Part shown: one piece after another, positions 32,147 through 40,893 of the stretch
Layout of the letters: each line of letters starts with the position of its first letter
Numbering within the stretch: the first letter of the stretch is position 1
Assembly (NCBI GenBank): GCA_902787065.1
Contig: CADAFA010000001.1
Span: forward strand, 1-58,511
Reading direction: 5' to 3'
DNA length: 58,511 bases
Origin: an uncultured Elusimicrobium sp.
GTDB lineage: Bacteria; Elusimicrobiota; Elusimicrobia; Elusimicrobiales; Elusimicrobiaceae
The notes under the pieces: model-generated
What the model saw: the letters and a program-made list of their open reading frames with translations, nothing else
The model's database searches: none
Told to the model about the DNA's origin: nothing
Translations under genes and position numbers: made by a program

Positions 32147-32175
32147 TTGACACTACCCCACATAAATGATAAAAA
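32147..32175 (+). promoter_or_regulatory. Candidate promoter for the lpoB gene cluster
   Basis: Consensus TTGACA (32147-32152) is followed after 17 bases by TAAAAA (32170-32175), a weak -10. A TATATT further down (32181) is at a poor distance. It lies between the preceding hairpin and the AGGAGG of lpoB. Confidence 0.4.
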
Positions 32176-32202
32176 TATATTATATTCCAATCAGGAGGAA
32201 AT

Positions 32203-32796
32203 ATGAAAAAGTTGTTTATTGCTTTACTCGTCTGCCCATTTCTCTTAGCATGTGGCACAAAAGTTAAGCGTATGGAAGTTGAACAAGTAAAAGATGTCAG
32301 CGGCAGTTGGAACGATACCGATTCCCGCGAAGTTGCCAAGACCATGATTGAGGACTGCTTAAACGGTGCTTGGTATGCTAAGGCCTTAAAAGAAAAGAAA
32401 GGGGCCGACCCGGTTGTAATCGTAGGTACAGTAAGAAATGATTCTATGGAACATATAAACACCAATACTTTTATTGAAGAACTTCAAAGGGCTTTAATAA
32501 ACAGCGGTAAGGTGGAATTTGTGGCTTCTAAAGATGAAAGAGGGGACTTGCGCCAAGAACGCCTGGACCAAGATGAATATTCCTCTGAAGCTACCCGCAA
32601 AGCATTTGGTAAAGAAGTCGGTGCCGATTATATGTTAAGCGGCGTATTAAGTGATATTAAAGACCAAGAAGGCAGTAAAAGTGTTGTGTTTTATCAAGTT
32701 AATTTAAAATTAATTAACATTGAGACAAACAAAATACTTTGGAACGGTCAAAAACAAATAAAAAAATACGTAAATAAAAAAGCATTTAAATTATAA
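32203..32796 (+). CDS. lpoB: Penicillin-binding protein activator LpoB-like lipoprotein
   Basis: The lipobox FLLAC17 marks an outer-membrane lipoprotein. The core matches the LpoB family: GSWNDTDSREVAKTMIEDCL, VIVGTVRNDSMEHINTNTF, ALINSGKVEFVASKDER and NIETNKILWNGQKQIKK. LpoB reaches through the periplasm to stimulate the bifunctional peptidoglycan synthase PBP1B. AGGAGG precedes the start. It is followed by a COG3014-like lipoprotein and a third lipoprotein, an arrangement I recall for this family in other phyla. Confidence 0.88.
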   Translation: MKKLFIALLVCPFLLACGTKVKRMEVEQVKDVSGSWNDTDSREVAKTMIEDCLNGAWYAKALKEKKGADPVVIVGTVRNDSMEHINTNTFIEELQRALINSGKVEFVASKDERGDLRQERLDQDEYSSEATRKAFGKEVGADYMLSGVLSDIKDQEGSKSVVFYQVNLKLINIETNKILWNGQKQIKKYVNKKAFKL

Positions 32797-32799
32797 TCT

Positions 32800-34095
32800 A
32801 TGAAAAGTATGAAGGCCCTGTTCGCAATTGCTTGCTTTGTCTTGCTCTGCGCTTGCTCAGGGCCTTCAATACGTTATAAAAACCAAGTTATCGGTTATAT
32901 GCAAGACCATAACTTTGAAGCTTCAAAAGCAAGAATAGAAAACAATAAAAAAATTTATGGCAGGCGTGATACCAGTTTATATTATTTGGATTTGGGCACC
33001 CAGCAAGATTCCTTACATTACTCCACAAACACTTTAGTAAATCTAAAAAGAGCGGAAGATATCCAGTCCGATCTTTACGCAAAAAGCATATCACAAAAAT
33101 TTGCAAGTTTTATAGTTAATAATTATACAGAGCCTTATCGCTTAAAATATTTTGAACTCGGTTATTTATTCTTTTACAAAATCTTAGCCTATTTACAGGA
33201 AAAGAATTTACAAGATGCGGTAGTTGAAACAAGAACTATGGTGTTTTACCTGGACAAACTCCGCCAAGATACCGGTAAAGATGACCCATTTTTACAATAC
33301 TTTGCAAGCCAAATATTTTTAATGTGGGGTGCCTTTTCAGATGCGCGTATTTGTTATGAAAATGCAAAAAATGCCTATTCAAAGTTTGCCGATTCCTATG
33401 CTACAATGCCCCAAATACCAAGAATGTCAAGGGGTTCTAATCAAGGCCTGCTTACCGTACAACATTTAAACGGAAATATCCCTATTTTGATTTCTAAAAG
33501 AACCATGGTGGCCTGGAACAGGTTCGGCTTTGCCTTGGGTACGGATAGCAGTTATCAGAGTGTCAGCCAACAGACAATAAATTCAGCTTTAGCAGGTGCT
33601 TATGGTAATGCTATTGCCGTTGCCTTGCCGGCAATACATGAAGTACCTTATCAAATTCAGGGGTCCCGTATATTTGTTGACGGGAAAGAGGTTGCACAAA
33701 CAAGTCTGGCCAGCAATTTAAGTTATTACTTTAAGAAAAATTTTGATGAAGAATATAGCAAAATATTCATCAGTTCGGCAGTAAGGGCGGCAATAAAATT
33801 CTTAATTACGAAAGAAGCCAAAAAACAAACCTCAAGGAAAGATGATAATGTGGGTGTATTAGTTGACATGATTTTAACCGGCCTATTTACCGCAACAGAA
33901 AGTGCCGATACCCGTTCTTGGTTTACTTTACCCGCGCAAATCAGGGAAGCAAATATTTTGATTGAAGAAGGAACCCACGAAATTAAAGTTCAGTTACTCG
34001 ACGAAAATGAAAAAGTACTTGACGAACACACCTTTAAAGATGTACAAATTAATAAAGGGCGCCACACTTACTTGTATTTAAGGAGCGCTAAATAA
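32800..34095 (+). CDS. COG3014-like uncharacterised lipoprotein
   Basis: The signal peptide ends LLCAC19, a lipobox. The 431 residues include a helical, TPR-like first half (YYLDLGTQQDSLHYS, QDAVVETRTMVFYLDKLRQD, YFASQIFLMWGAFSDARICY). A second half contains GSRIFVDGKEVAQTSLASNL and LPAQIREANILIEEGTHEIK. Those features and the LpoB neighbour match the COG3014 group as I know it; no biochemical function is established. It starts 3 bases after lpoB. Confidence 0.75.
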   Translation: MKSMKALFAIACFVLLCACSGPSIRYKNQVIGYMQDHNFEASKARIENNKKIYGRRDTSLYYLDLGTQQDSLHYSTNTLVNLKRAEDIQSDLYAKSISQKFASFIVNNYTEPYRLKYFELGYLFFYKILAYLQEKNLQDAVVETRTMVFYLDKLRQDTGKDDPFLQYFASQIFLMWGAFSDARICYENAKNAYSKFADSYATMPQIPRMSRGSNQGLLTVQHLNGNIPILISKRTMVAWNRFGFALGTDSSYQSVSQQTINSALAGAYGNAIAVALPAIHEVPYQIQGSRIFVDGKEVAQTSLASNLSYYFKKNFDEEYSKIFISSAVRAAIKFLITKEAKKQTSRKDDNVGVLVDMILTGLFTATESADTRSWFTLPAQIREANILIEEGTHEIKVQLLDENEKVLDEHTFKDVQINKGRHTYLYLRSAK

Positions 34096-34104
34096 AGGAG
34101 AATT

Positions 34105-35040
34105 ATGAAACTAAAACAATTGTTTATAATTTTGCCAATATTGGCTGTAATATGTGCCTGCGGCAATAAAAATGTTTTAAGGGAGAATTTAAAACAGTAT
34201 CCTTATGACAAATATCTTTCCAAAGTAGCAAGTGCTGATACTAAAGATAAAGCCAAAGCTTCTGCTTTAGCGGAAATAAGAAATATTTTTGCCACCTTAC
34301 CTGCCGATAAAGAAAGCCAGGCAAGAAGGGATAATATCCTTTCTTTAGCAAAAATTGCAAAAACTTGGAAGGTGAAACAAGACGACAAAAAACGCTACTA
34401 TGCCATGGCAATACTTGAACGCCAATCTGCTATGGAAGCCTTGCAACCTTATTACACAGACTATGATGCCAAGATAGAAAGTTTAACCAAAAAACTAAAT
34501 GAAGAGCAGGATAAATTTGTACGCCTAAAATATGCTTTACAAATGGAAAATCTTTTAGAAGAAAGAAAACCCCTTGATGAGGAATATAAAATATTATCCT
34601 ATGACGCAACTCCCTATAGGGAAGAACTTTTATATAATGCCCGCGCAGCTTATAACAGGGCCTTTTATGAAATCAAAATATCTTCAAAAATTACCGGTGA
34701 TGAACAGGAAACAATTAAAACCCCTATCATCGAAAGTTTAAACACTCTAGGTTTCCAAGTAGGTGAAAATTTACCTGAGGCCGATATTGAACTTGTAATG
34801 AAAGTTTATGTCGATAAATATGAATCTAAAACAACACAAGGGTTAAATTGGTGCACCTCAACTGCGACAGTTAATTTAAAAGATATGGCTACAGGAGGGA
34901 TTTTTGCAACCTATTCAAAAACCGAACGTGACGGTTCTAACAGGAAAGAAACAGCACAATTAAGAAGTTTATTGGCTGCGGGGCAAGATGCAGCCTTGGC
35001 AGTAAAACAAAAAGTATTAGAATATTTAAAACGTAAATAA
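34105..35040 (+). CDS. Lipoprotein, possibly LPP20/LpoA-related
   Basis: The lipobox VICAC19 is clear. The protein (311 residues) has a long charged helical region (about 100-165, EKQEDKF-type coiled-coil character around SLTKKLNEEQDKFVRLKYAL). The C-terminal domain, IIESLNTLGFQVGENLPEAD ... ELVMKVYVDKYESK, resembles the alpha/beta envelope domains found in LPP20-like lipoproteins. AAGGAG precedes the start. It probably works with the LpoB-like protein in cell-wall synthesis, but this rests on gene order. Confidence 0.65.
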   Translation: MKLKQLFIILPILAVICACGNKNVLRENLKQYPYDKYLSKVASADTKDKAKASALAEIRNIFATLPADKESQARRDNILSLAKIAKTWKVKQDDKKRYYAMAILERQSAMEALQPYYTDYDAKIESLTKKLNEEQDKFVRLKYALQMENLLEERKPLDEEYKILSYDATPYREELLYNARAAYNRAFYEIKISSKITGDEQETIKTPIIESLNTLGFQVGENLPEADIELVMKVYVDKYESKTTQGLNWCTSTATVNLKDMATGGIFATYSKTERDGSNRKETAQLRSLLAAGQDAALAVKQKVLEYLKRK

Positions 35041-35050
35041 GGAGTTTAAA

Positions 35051-35722
35051 ATGAAAAAGTATTTAACATTAATTATTTGTTGTTTATTCTCATCTCTCGT
35101 ATTAGCACAAGCAGGGCAGCCAACAGACCAATCTGATGAAAAAGTTATGTATTCCCTAGGTTATTTGCTGGGCAATAATGTAAAAAAACAACTTATTTTG
35201 GAAGATGAAGATTCTTATAAATCTTTTTCCCAAGGTATGAGGGACTCTTTGCTTAACCGAAAATCTCAAACAAATTTAGAAGAATATAAGCCCTTAATTG
35301 CAAAAAAATATCAAGAAGATAAAGCCACATTAGAGGCAAAACGCAAAGTAGCACAAGATGACTATTTAAAAAACGTAAAGAAAGATAAAAAATCTAAAGT
35401 ACTTTCAAACGGGGCAGTTATACAAATAGAAAAGAAAGGTAAAGGTAAAAACCCCAAACCGGCAGATACTGTTAAAGTTCACTATACCGGTAAATTGTTA
35501 GATGGTACAGTTTTTGACAGTTCCGTTGCGAGAGGTGTAGCGGCTGAATTCCCGTTAAACGGTGTTATTTCATGCTGGACTATTGGTTTACAGGAAATGA
35601 AACCGGGCGCAAAAGCCACTTTATATTGCCCGCCGGAAACAGCTTACGGTAATATGCAAGCAGGCCCCATTGAACCGAATTCTTTACTCATATTTAATGT
35701 GGAATTATTGGAAGTTAAATGA
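35051..35722 (+). CDS. FKBP-type peptidyl-prolyl cis-trans isomerase, exported
   Basis: The signal peptide (about 1-19, LVLAQA) is followed by an FKBP_N dimerisation part (SDEKVMYSLGYLLGNNVKKQ, helix to about 115). The FKBP domain has DTVKVHYTGKLLDGTVFDSS, NGVISCWTIGLQEMKPGAKA and AYGNMQAGPIEPNSLLIFNV. Mip/FkpA-type proteins assist folding of envelope proteins. The usual Gly-rich ETAYG/IPPNS stretch is conserved except for small changes. It overlaps the next gene by ATGA. Confidence 0.92.
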   Translation: MKKYLTLIICCLFSSLVLAQAGQPTDQSDEKVMYSLGYLLGNNVKKQLILEDEDSYKSFSQGMRDSLLNRKSQTNLEEYKPLIAKKYQEDKATLEAKRKVAQDDYLKNVKKDKKSKVLSNGAVIQIEKKGKGKNPKPADTVKVHYTGKLLDGTVFDSSVARGVAAEFPLNGVISCWTIGLQEMKPGAKATLYCPPETAYGNMQAGPIEPNSLLIFNVELLEVK

Positions 35723-36240
35723 AGAAAAAATTATCCATAGCATTGCTGGCCTTTTCGCTGGCAATATTATGTGCTAATTTTCTTGTCAGAAGGGTTGAAA
35801 GTTTTATCCCTTCTTCTGATCAAGAAATTGAAGAAAGCAGGGAGTTTTCCCCCTTTGCAAAACTTAAAGATGAAGATGTAAAAGAGGTAAAAAAACCGGC
35901 TTTAATTGCCCAAGAACAAAAAGATTTTAATCAACAAAAAGAATTAGTAAAACCAATTTTACAAATTGAATTAACGGAAGAAGAAAAACAAACTGTCGAA
36001 ACTTACAGCCAAAACCCTAAATTAAGGGAATTTATTAAAGAAATTTCTACTGTAGTTTCACAGGAAGAATTAGAACAGGGAAATTATTTACAAATTGTTT
36101 TTAAACCGGAGGTTAGAAATATTTTTGTAAAATATTCCAAAGATGAAGAATTTCGCAAAATAGCTGCAGAGGTTATGAAAGATAAAAATATGCTGCAACT
36201 TGCAAAAAAATTAGTTAATAATAGTGAGGTAAAAAAATGA
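35719..36240 (+). CDS. Hypothetical membrane-anchored protein
   Basis: Not recognised. One N-terminal hydrophobic segment (about 5-24, SIALLAFSLAILCANFLV) anchors a 150-residue, highly charged Glu/Lys-rich domain (EELEQGNYLQIVFKPEVRNI). The charge pattern predicts mostly helix. It overlaps both neighbours by ATGA, so it is translationally coupled to the isomerase and the next membrane protein. Confidence 0.65.
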   Translation: MKKKLSIALLAFSLAILCANFLVRRVESFIPSSDQEIEESREFSPFAKLKDEDVKEVKKPALIAQEQKDFNQQKELVKPILQIELTEEEKQTVETYSQNPKLREFIKEISTVVSQEELEQGNYLQIVFKPEVRNIFVKYSKDEEFRKIAAEVMKDKNMLQLAKKLVNNSEVKK

Positions 36241-36746
36241 TGGGTCTTTTCCTGGCAATACTTATAATTATACTTTTAATTTTATTTGTTCTGAAAATTA
36301 TTTTTGAACATACCGATTTTCAAACTTGGCTGAATATTTTAATTGTAACAGTCATATTATTTACCGTAATTTTATCAATATACATAGTATTGAGCAAAGT
36401 GCATACGGCAGGCACCCCGGCTAAAACACAGGTTACCAAAGAAGAAACTTTAGATAAAAAATCTACAAAACCAAGAGCAATCCCTCAAAAAGACATAGCG
36501 GAAATGACTGATGAAGAACTTTCCATAATGCTGGCAGAAAAGTACCTAACCCTAAAAACCGAATATGAAAAAGAGCATGAAGGGGAAGACGGTGCTGATT
36601 ATGCAAAACAACAAATCATGAACGAATATGATTTGCTTGAAGAAGAATGGGAAGCCTTATACGATAAATTTGTCCAAAACGGCTATTTGGATAAGGCAGC
36701 AAAAAACCTCAACCTAGGCATAGATTACTTAATAAAAACCAAATAA
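36237..36746 (+). CDS. Hypothetical two-helix membrane protein
   Basis: Not recognised. The 169 residues begin with two hydrophobic helices (about 2-24 and 31-54, separated by EHTDFQTW). An acidic soluble domain follows (EMTDEELSIMLAEKYLTLKT, ending DYLIKTK). It is the last gene of the lpoB-to-36746 run. gpmA follows after 18 bases with its own AGGGGG site. Confidence 0.65.
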   Translation: MMGLFLAILIIILLILFVLKIIFEHTDFQTWLNILIVTVILFTVILSIYIVLSKVHTAGTPAKTQVTKEETLDKKSTKPRAIPQKDIAEMTDEELSIMLAEKYLTLKTEYEKEHEGEDGADYAKQQIMNEYDLLEEEWEALYDKFVQNGYLDKAAKNLNLGIDYLIKTK

Positions 36747-36764
36747 GTAATATTAGGGGGTAAT

Positions 36765-37511
36765 ATGAAAAGAATTGTCTTGCTAAGACATGGGCAAAGT
36801 TTGTGGAATAAAGAAAATAAATTCACAGGCTGGACTGATGTTATACTTACACCTGAAGGTTTACAGGAAGCCAAAAAAGCCGCAATTTTACTTCGGGAAA
36901 ACAGTTTTAATTTCGATTATTGTTTTACTTCTTACTTAAGCCGCGCAATAGATACTTTAAATATTGTTTTAAAAGGTTTAAACCAAGAGTATTTGCCGGT
37001 GGAAAAATCTTGGCGTTTAAATGAAAAGCATTACGGCGTTTTACAAGGTTTAAATAAAGCGGAAACGGCTGAAAAATACGGGGCAAAGCAAGTCCAAATT
37101 TGGCGAAGAAGTTTTGATATAGCACCGGCCCCTCTTGATGAAGAAGATCCTCGCAACCCCGCTTTAGACCCAATGTATAAAAAAATCCCAAAAGAATTTT
37201 TACCGCGTACCGAATCTTTAAAAGATACAATTAACCGCACTATGCCTTATTGGCAAGAAAATATTTTCCCGAAACTTAAAGATAATGACACTTTACTTAT
37301 CGTAGCACATGGCAACTCTTTACGTGGAATAATAAAGCACTTAAAAAATATCAGTAACGAAGATATTGTTAATTTAAATTTACCCACCGCAGTTCCTTAC
37401 GTTTTTGAATTTGATGAAAATTTAAATTTAATCAAAGATTATTTTTTAGGTAATCAAGACGAAATAAAAGCCAAAATTTCCGAAGTTGCAAACCAAATAA
37501 ATAAGAAATAA
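36765..37511 (+). CDS. gpmA: 2,3-bisphosphoglycerate-dependent phosphoglycerate mutase
   Basis: It interconverts 3- and 2-phosphoglycerate in glycolysis. The phospho-His motif LRHGQSLWNKENKFTGWTDV is at residues 6-25. The catalytic Glu region is SWRLNEKHYGVLQG, and the second His is in AHGNSLRGIIKHL. At 248 residues it is the normal dPGM length, including the C-terminal tail missing in broad-specificity phosphatases. Confidence 0.94.
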   Translation: MKRIVLLRHGQSLWNKENKFTGWTDVILTPEGLQEAKKAAILLRENSFNFDYCFTSYLSRAIDTLNIVLKGLNQEYLPVEKSWRLNEKHYGVLQGLNKAETAEKYGAKQVQIWRRSFDIAPAPLDEEDPRNPALDPMYKKIPKEFLPRTESLKDTINRTMPYWQENIFPKLKDNDTLLIVAHGNSLRGIIKHLKNISNEDIVNLNLPTAVPYVFEFDENLNLIKDYFLGNQDEIKAKISEVANQINKK

Positions 37512-37567
37512 TTTCTTTACAAAAATACACAAAATTTTATTTTCTCGTCGTAAGGTTTAAATACCTC

Positions 37568-37620
37568 TTGACAAGCTTTTTTTTTTTTACAATATAGTAT
37601 ATAGCTAAATTAAAAACGCT
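37568..37620 (+). promoter_or_regulatory. Pilin promoter with 12-T spacer tract
   Basis: TTGACA (37568-37573) and TATAGT (37593-37598) are separated by 19 bases, of which 12 are an uninterrupted T run (37577-37588). Loss of two T would give the ideal 17-base spacing. The block 37589-37620 (begins ACAATATAGTATA, ends TAAATTAAAAACGCT) matches 30 of 32 bases upstream of the pilin at 15878. AGGTTTAAATACCT (37551-37564) just before the -35 box is a near-palindrome that could bind a regulator. Confidence 0.7.
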
Positions 37621-37648
37621 ATAAAATAAAAATATGGAGAAATAAATT

Positions 37649-38128
37649 ATGAATAAAAAAGCTTTCACTCTTTTAGAACTTTTAGTTGTGGTTTTAATTA
37701 TTGGTATACTTGCCGCAATTGCTTTGCCGCAATATAAATTAGCAGTTGCAAAAAGTAAATTCAGCACTTTAAAAAATGTTACGAAAGCTTTGCAAGAATC
37801 TACCGAAAGATCTTATTTGGCAAAAAGTATTCCACCTACCAAATTTAACGACTTGGATGTTTCAATACTAATAAAATCGGAAAATGAATATGATGATAAA
37901 TTTACTATATATCCCAAAAACACTGATATATATAGCTGCGAAATTTGGAAAGATTTAAGAGTTATTTGTAAAACATATATTTTTGGAATACAAATGATGT
38001 ACAGTAAAGAGGCTTGCACTGTCTACAGTTTAGATACTAATGATATCCCAAACCGACTTTGTCAAAACGAAACAGGAAAAAAAGAAGGGAAAAAAGCTGA
38101 TACCCGTTACACCTATTATTATAATTAA
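37649..38128 (+). CDS. Type IV pilin-like protein (PilE-like), A-1 type
   Basis: The prepilin leader MNKKA is followed by FTLLELLVVV and the N-terminal helix to ALPQYK. The total length is 159 residues. Four Cys (CEIW, VICK, ACTVYS, RLCQ) suggest disulfides in the globular head. The residue before the predicted cut is Ala, not the usual Gly, as in the pilins at 2609 and 58486. GGAG (37635-37638) precedes the start. The head domain is unlike the other pilins here, so this is a divergent family sharing one N-terminus. Confidence 0.9.
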   Translation: MNKKAFTLLELLVVVLIIGILAAIALPQYKLAVAKSKFSTLKNVTKALQESTERSYLAKSIPPTKFNDLDVSILIKSENEYDDKFTIYPKNTDIYSCEIWKDLRVICKTYIFGIQMMYSKEACTVYSLDTNDIPNRLCQNETGKKEGKKADTRYTYYYN

Positions 38129-38169
38129 AGGTTTACCGAAAAATATAGGAAACAAAAAATAAAAAATAA

Positions 38170-38724
38170 TTATTTACTATCTCTTTCCGATTGACCGCCG
38201 ATATTGTGAACTATACAGTCATCACCGTCTTTTTCTTTTAAATGCACGTGGATAATATCATCATCTGCGGTAATAACTTCCCTGCCAATATAATCAGCTT
38301 TTACAGGGATCTCGCGGTGGCCGCGGTCTACCATGACCAAAAGTTCCACTTTGCGCGGGCGGCCAAGATCGGTTATTGCGTCTAAAGCGGATCGAACTGT
38401 GCGGCCGGTGTATAAAACATCATCAACAACAATTAAATTTTTATCTTTAATATCAAAGCCGACTGAGGACGGTTTAATTTGAGGGTCTTCGGCAACTTTT
38501 GAAAGGTCATCGCGGTACCAAGTTATGTCCAAAATACCAACGGGTAAAGTAATACCTGCAAATTTTTTAATACGTTCTTGGAGGCGGTTTGCCAAATAAA
38601 CACCGCGTGTTTTTACGCCGATTAAGCAAAGGTTAGAAGTATCACTGTAATTTTCCAAAATCTGGTGGGCCATGCGGTCCAAACTTCTTAACATATCTGC
38701 TTGGTTTGCAATTATTTTTTTCAT
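38170..38724 (-). CDS. pyrR: Bifunctional pyrimidine operon regulator / uracil phosphoribosyltransferase PyrR
   Basis: The PRPP-binding loop LIVVDDVLYTGRTVRSALDA lies near residues 94-113. The N-terminal LRSLDRMAHQILENYSD and C-terminal VDRGHREIPVKADYIG are PyrR-typical. At 184 residues the length is right. PyrR attenuates pyr messages in response to UMP and has weak UPRTase activity. No pyr biosynthesis gene or attenuator is adjacent, so its target is elsewhere. Confidence 0.93.
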   Translation of the reverse strand: MKKIIANQADMLRSLDRMAHQILENYSDTSNLCLIGVKTRGVYLANRLQERIKKFAGITLPVGILDITWYRDDLSKVAEDPQIKPSSVGFDIKDKNLIVVDDVLYTGRTVRSALDAITDLGRPRKVELLVMVDRGHREIPVKADYIGREVITADDDIIHVHLKEKDGDDCIVHNIGGQSERDSK

Positions 38725-38778
38725 AAATAACCTCTCAAAATTACGTCCTAAACTCCTTTTTAAAATTATAGCAAAAAA

Positions 38779-39837
38779 TTAAGTATAAATTTCAAGATAG
38801 GTGTGCAGGCCTTCGGCTTTGGCTCGTTCTACGGCGGCAAAATAAATTTTGTCCGCTTTAGCCTTATCGCCCAAAGCATAAATAACTTGCGCAAGGGAAA
38901 TTTCTGTTAAAAGCTGCCCGCGTATTTCATCGGAATTGGCAAATAATTTTTTGGCTTCTGCTAAAATAACCAAGGCTTGTTCAAGTTTATTTTGGCGTTT
39001 TAAAACATCAGCCTGCCCCCATTTAACAAAACCGAGATCAACAGTATCGTTTATCGCCGTATAAAGCAAAGCAGCGCGTTTATAATGCTTGGCGGCTTTA
39101 TCTAAAAAACCAAGCTGCCTAAGCCCGTTTGCCATACCACAATTTGTATAGGCTTTACCAAAAATATCCTGGGTTTTAGCAAATAACTTTTCAGCCTTCT
39201 CATAATTTAAGACGCAATTTTTTGCATCCCCGCTTACGCGTAAAATACCGGCAAGGCCGCATAAAGCATAGGCCATAGAAATTCTATCTTTAATACGCGC
39301 GGCATATTTATAGCTTTGTTTAAATAAATTTATACCTTCTTTAAAATTGCCTTCCAGACGGCAAATACCGCCTAAAGCCCAGGCAATAAAGGATAAACCT
39401 TCATAATCCTTTTCACTTTGATAATACTCCCAAACCTCTTTAAGTAAAATTTTTGCATCACTTAATTTACCTTCGGCACGTAGGGCTAAAGCAAGTTCCT
39501 GTAAAGCCAAAATCGCCTGATCAATTAATTGCTCTTTACGGGCAATTTCCCCTGCAGCGGAGGCAAATTTTTGTGCCTCTTTTGCTTTACCGAGCGTGCG
39601 GTAACATTTGGATAAAGCCAAAAATATATCAATTTTTTCTTCTGAAACTTTGGCTAATTTTTGGGCTTTTTTCGCTTCTAAAATAGCCTCTTCAAATTTA
39701 CCGAGCAGGCGGTAAGCCTCACTTTTAATGAAATAAAAATAACTTTCCTTTCCTTTATAAGAAAGTAAAATTTCCAAGACCTCAGCAGGTTTATTCTCGT
39801 TTAATAAATTTTCAAGTTGTATTCTGTCCATAATCAT
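38779..39837 (-). CDS. TPR-repeat protein, cytoplasmic
   Basis: The 352 residues are almost entirely tetratricopeptide repeats of about 40 residues, for example LALSKCYRTLGKAKEAQKFA, ALGGICRLEGNFKEGINLFK, CGLAGILRVSGDAKNCVLNY and KWGQADVLKRQNKLEQALVI. There is no signal peptide, so it is probably a cytoplasmic scaffold. It overlaps the stop of the upstream metallopeptidase gene by ATGA. Being the last gene of the pilus run, it might assist the pilus motor, though nothing in the sequence proves this. Confidence 0.8.
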   Translation of the reverse strand: MIMDRIQLENLLNENKPAEVLEILLSYKGKESYFYFIKSEAYRLLGKFEEAILEAKKAQKLAKVSEEKIDIFLALSKCYRTLGKAKEAQKFASAAGEIARKEQLIDQAILALQELALALRAEGKLSDAKILLKEVWEYYQSEKDYEGLSFIAWALGGICRLEGNFKEGINLFKQSYKYAARIKDRISMAYALCGLAGILRVSGDAKNCVLNYEKAEKLFAKTQDIFGKAYTNCGMANGLRQLGFLDKAAKHYKRAALLYTAINDTVDLGFVKWGQADVLKRQNKLEQALVILAEAKKLFANSDEIRGQLLTEISLAQVIYALGDKAKADKIYFAAVERAKAEGLHTYLEIYT

Positions 39838-40886
39838 TTACCTTTAATATTTCCTTTAATTTTCTTGCGACCTTTGGCTTGATATACGGTAAGCCAATTC
39901 CAAAAATCTTCTTCAAAAGCTAAAATATTTTGATACCTATAAGCGGCCCTTAAAGCCTCTTCTTCACTTGGGCGGGCCATAATTTTTTTACCGTCTGCGG
40001 ATAAAATAGGCTTTCCTGTTTCATCTGTTTTAGGGCTGTATTTTGTAAGTATTTCCATAAATTGCTGGAATTGCATACGCTTGCTGGGTGTTGGGGAATT
40101 TTCCGGCCTGAATAAAAAGCGAACCATAGCATAAGCTTGCAAATACCAATCATCTACCTTACCGTTTGCAAGGGCTTTATCATAAGAATTAGGTTCTATA
40201 AAATCAACAAAATTTTTAAAAAATACAATTTTATCTGAAACCGCAAATTTGCGCAAACCCTCTTTTTCCTTATGTGTTAACCCTCCGTTTTCTTTACGCA
40301 TTTTTAAAGTTTCATGCTCGCCGCCGGAAAATATATTTATCACTATTAAATCATGGTTCCAAACACCCCCCCGCGGTGTTTCGGCCAAATCTTCCATATT
40401 AACGGCTAGACCTTCATTTAGCCATACAGGCGGTTCTTTTTTAGGAGTTTTGGAATTAGGCGGGTTAAAAGTATTTTCAACAAACAAATGGGTAAGTTCA
40501 TGGGCGAACTTTTTCATCATATGTTTTTGCCGTTTGGGTTCGTCATACATAACAATAACATTACGGCCCGGGTCAAATAAAGCGCCGGACCAATCTTCCG
40601 CGATAGCACTGTTATGCATTAAAAAACTATTTTTATTTTGATAGACTTCTATATTAACAGTCCCGGGAATCATCCAAGCAATATTTTGGCGCAACATCTG
40701 GAAAATATTATTAAATTGCATTGCAAGGTTTGGGGTCATCATACCACCAGTATGCGGCTCAATATTTATATTAAAACCGCCGAGGTTACTTTTTATCCAT
40801 TTAATATCCCCTGCCTTATCTTTGGCTATACAAAATGTACCCAACATAAATAAAAAAATAAGGATTAATATTCTTTTATTTGGCAT
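39834..40886 (-). CDS. Exported gluzincin-like metallopeptidase (peptidase MA-like)
   Basis: The signal peptide (1-22, ending GTFCIAKD) is followed by a domain with the zinc motif HELTH in MMKKFAHELTHLFVENTF. The downstream third-ligand candidate is Glu in PPVWLNEGLAVNMED. This HExxH + NEG arrangement is that of the gluzincin peptidase MA-like family. The 350-residue length is usual. It lies 8 bases past the PilX-like gene, so it is probably cotranscribed with the pilus cluster and may act on envelope proteins. Confidence 0.82.
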   Translation of the reverse strand: MPNKRILILIFLFMLGTFCIAKDKAGDIKWIKSNLGGFNINIEPHTGGMMTPNLAMQFNNIFQMLRQNIAWMIPGTVNIEVYQNKNSFLMHNSAIAEDWSGALFDPGRNVIVMYDEPKRQKHMMKKFAHELTHLFVENTFNPPNSKTPKKEPPVWLNEGLAVNMEDLAETPRGGVWNHDLIVINIFSGGEHETLKMRKENGGLTHKEKEGLRKFAVSDKIVFFKNFVDFIEPNSYDKALANGKVDDWYLQAYAMVRFLFRPENSPTPSKRMQFQQFMEILTKYSPKTDETGKPILSADGKKIMARPSEEEALRAAYRYQNILAFEEDFWNWLTVYQAKGRKKIKGNIKGK

Positions 40887-40893
40887 TTTACGC

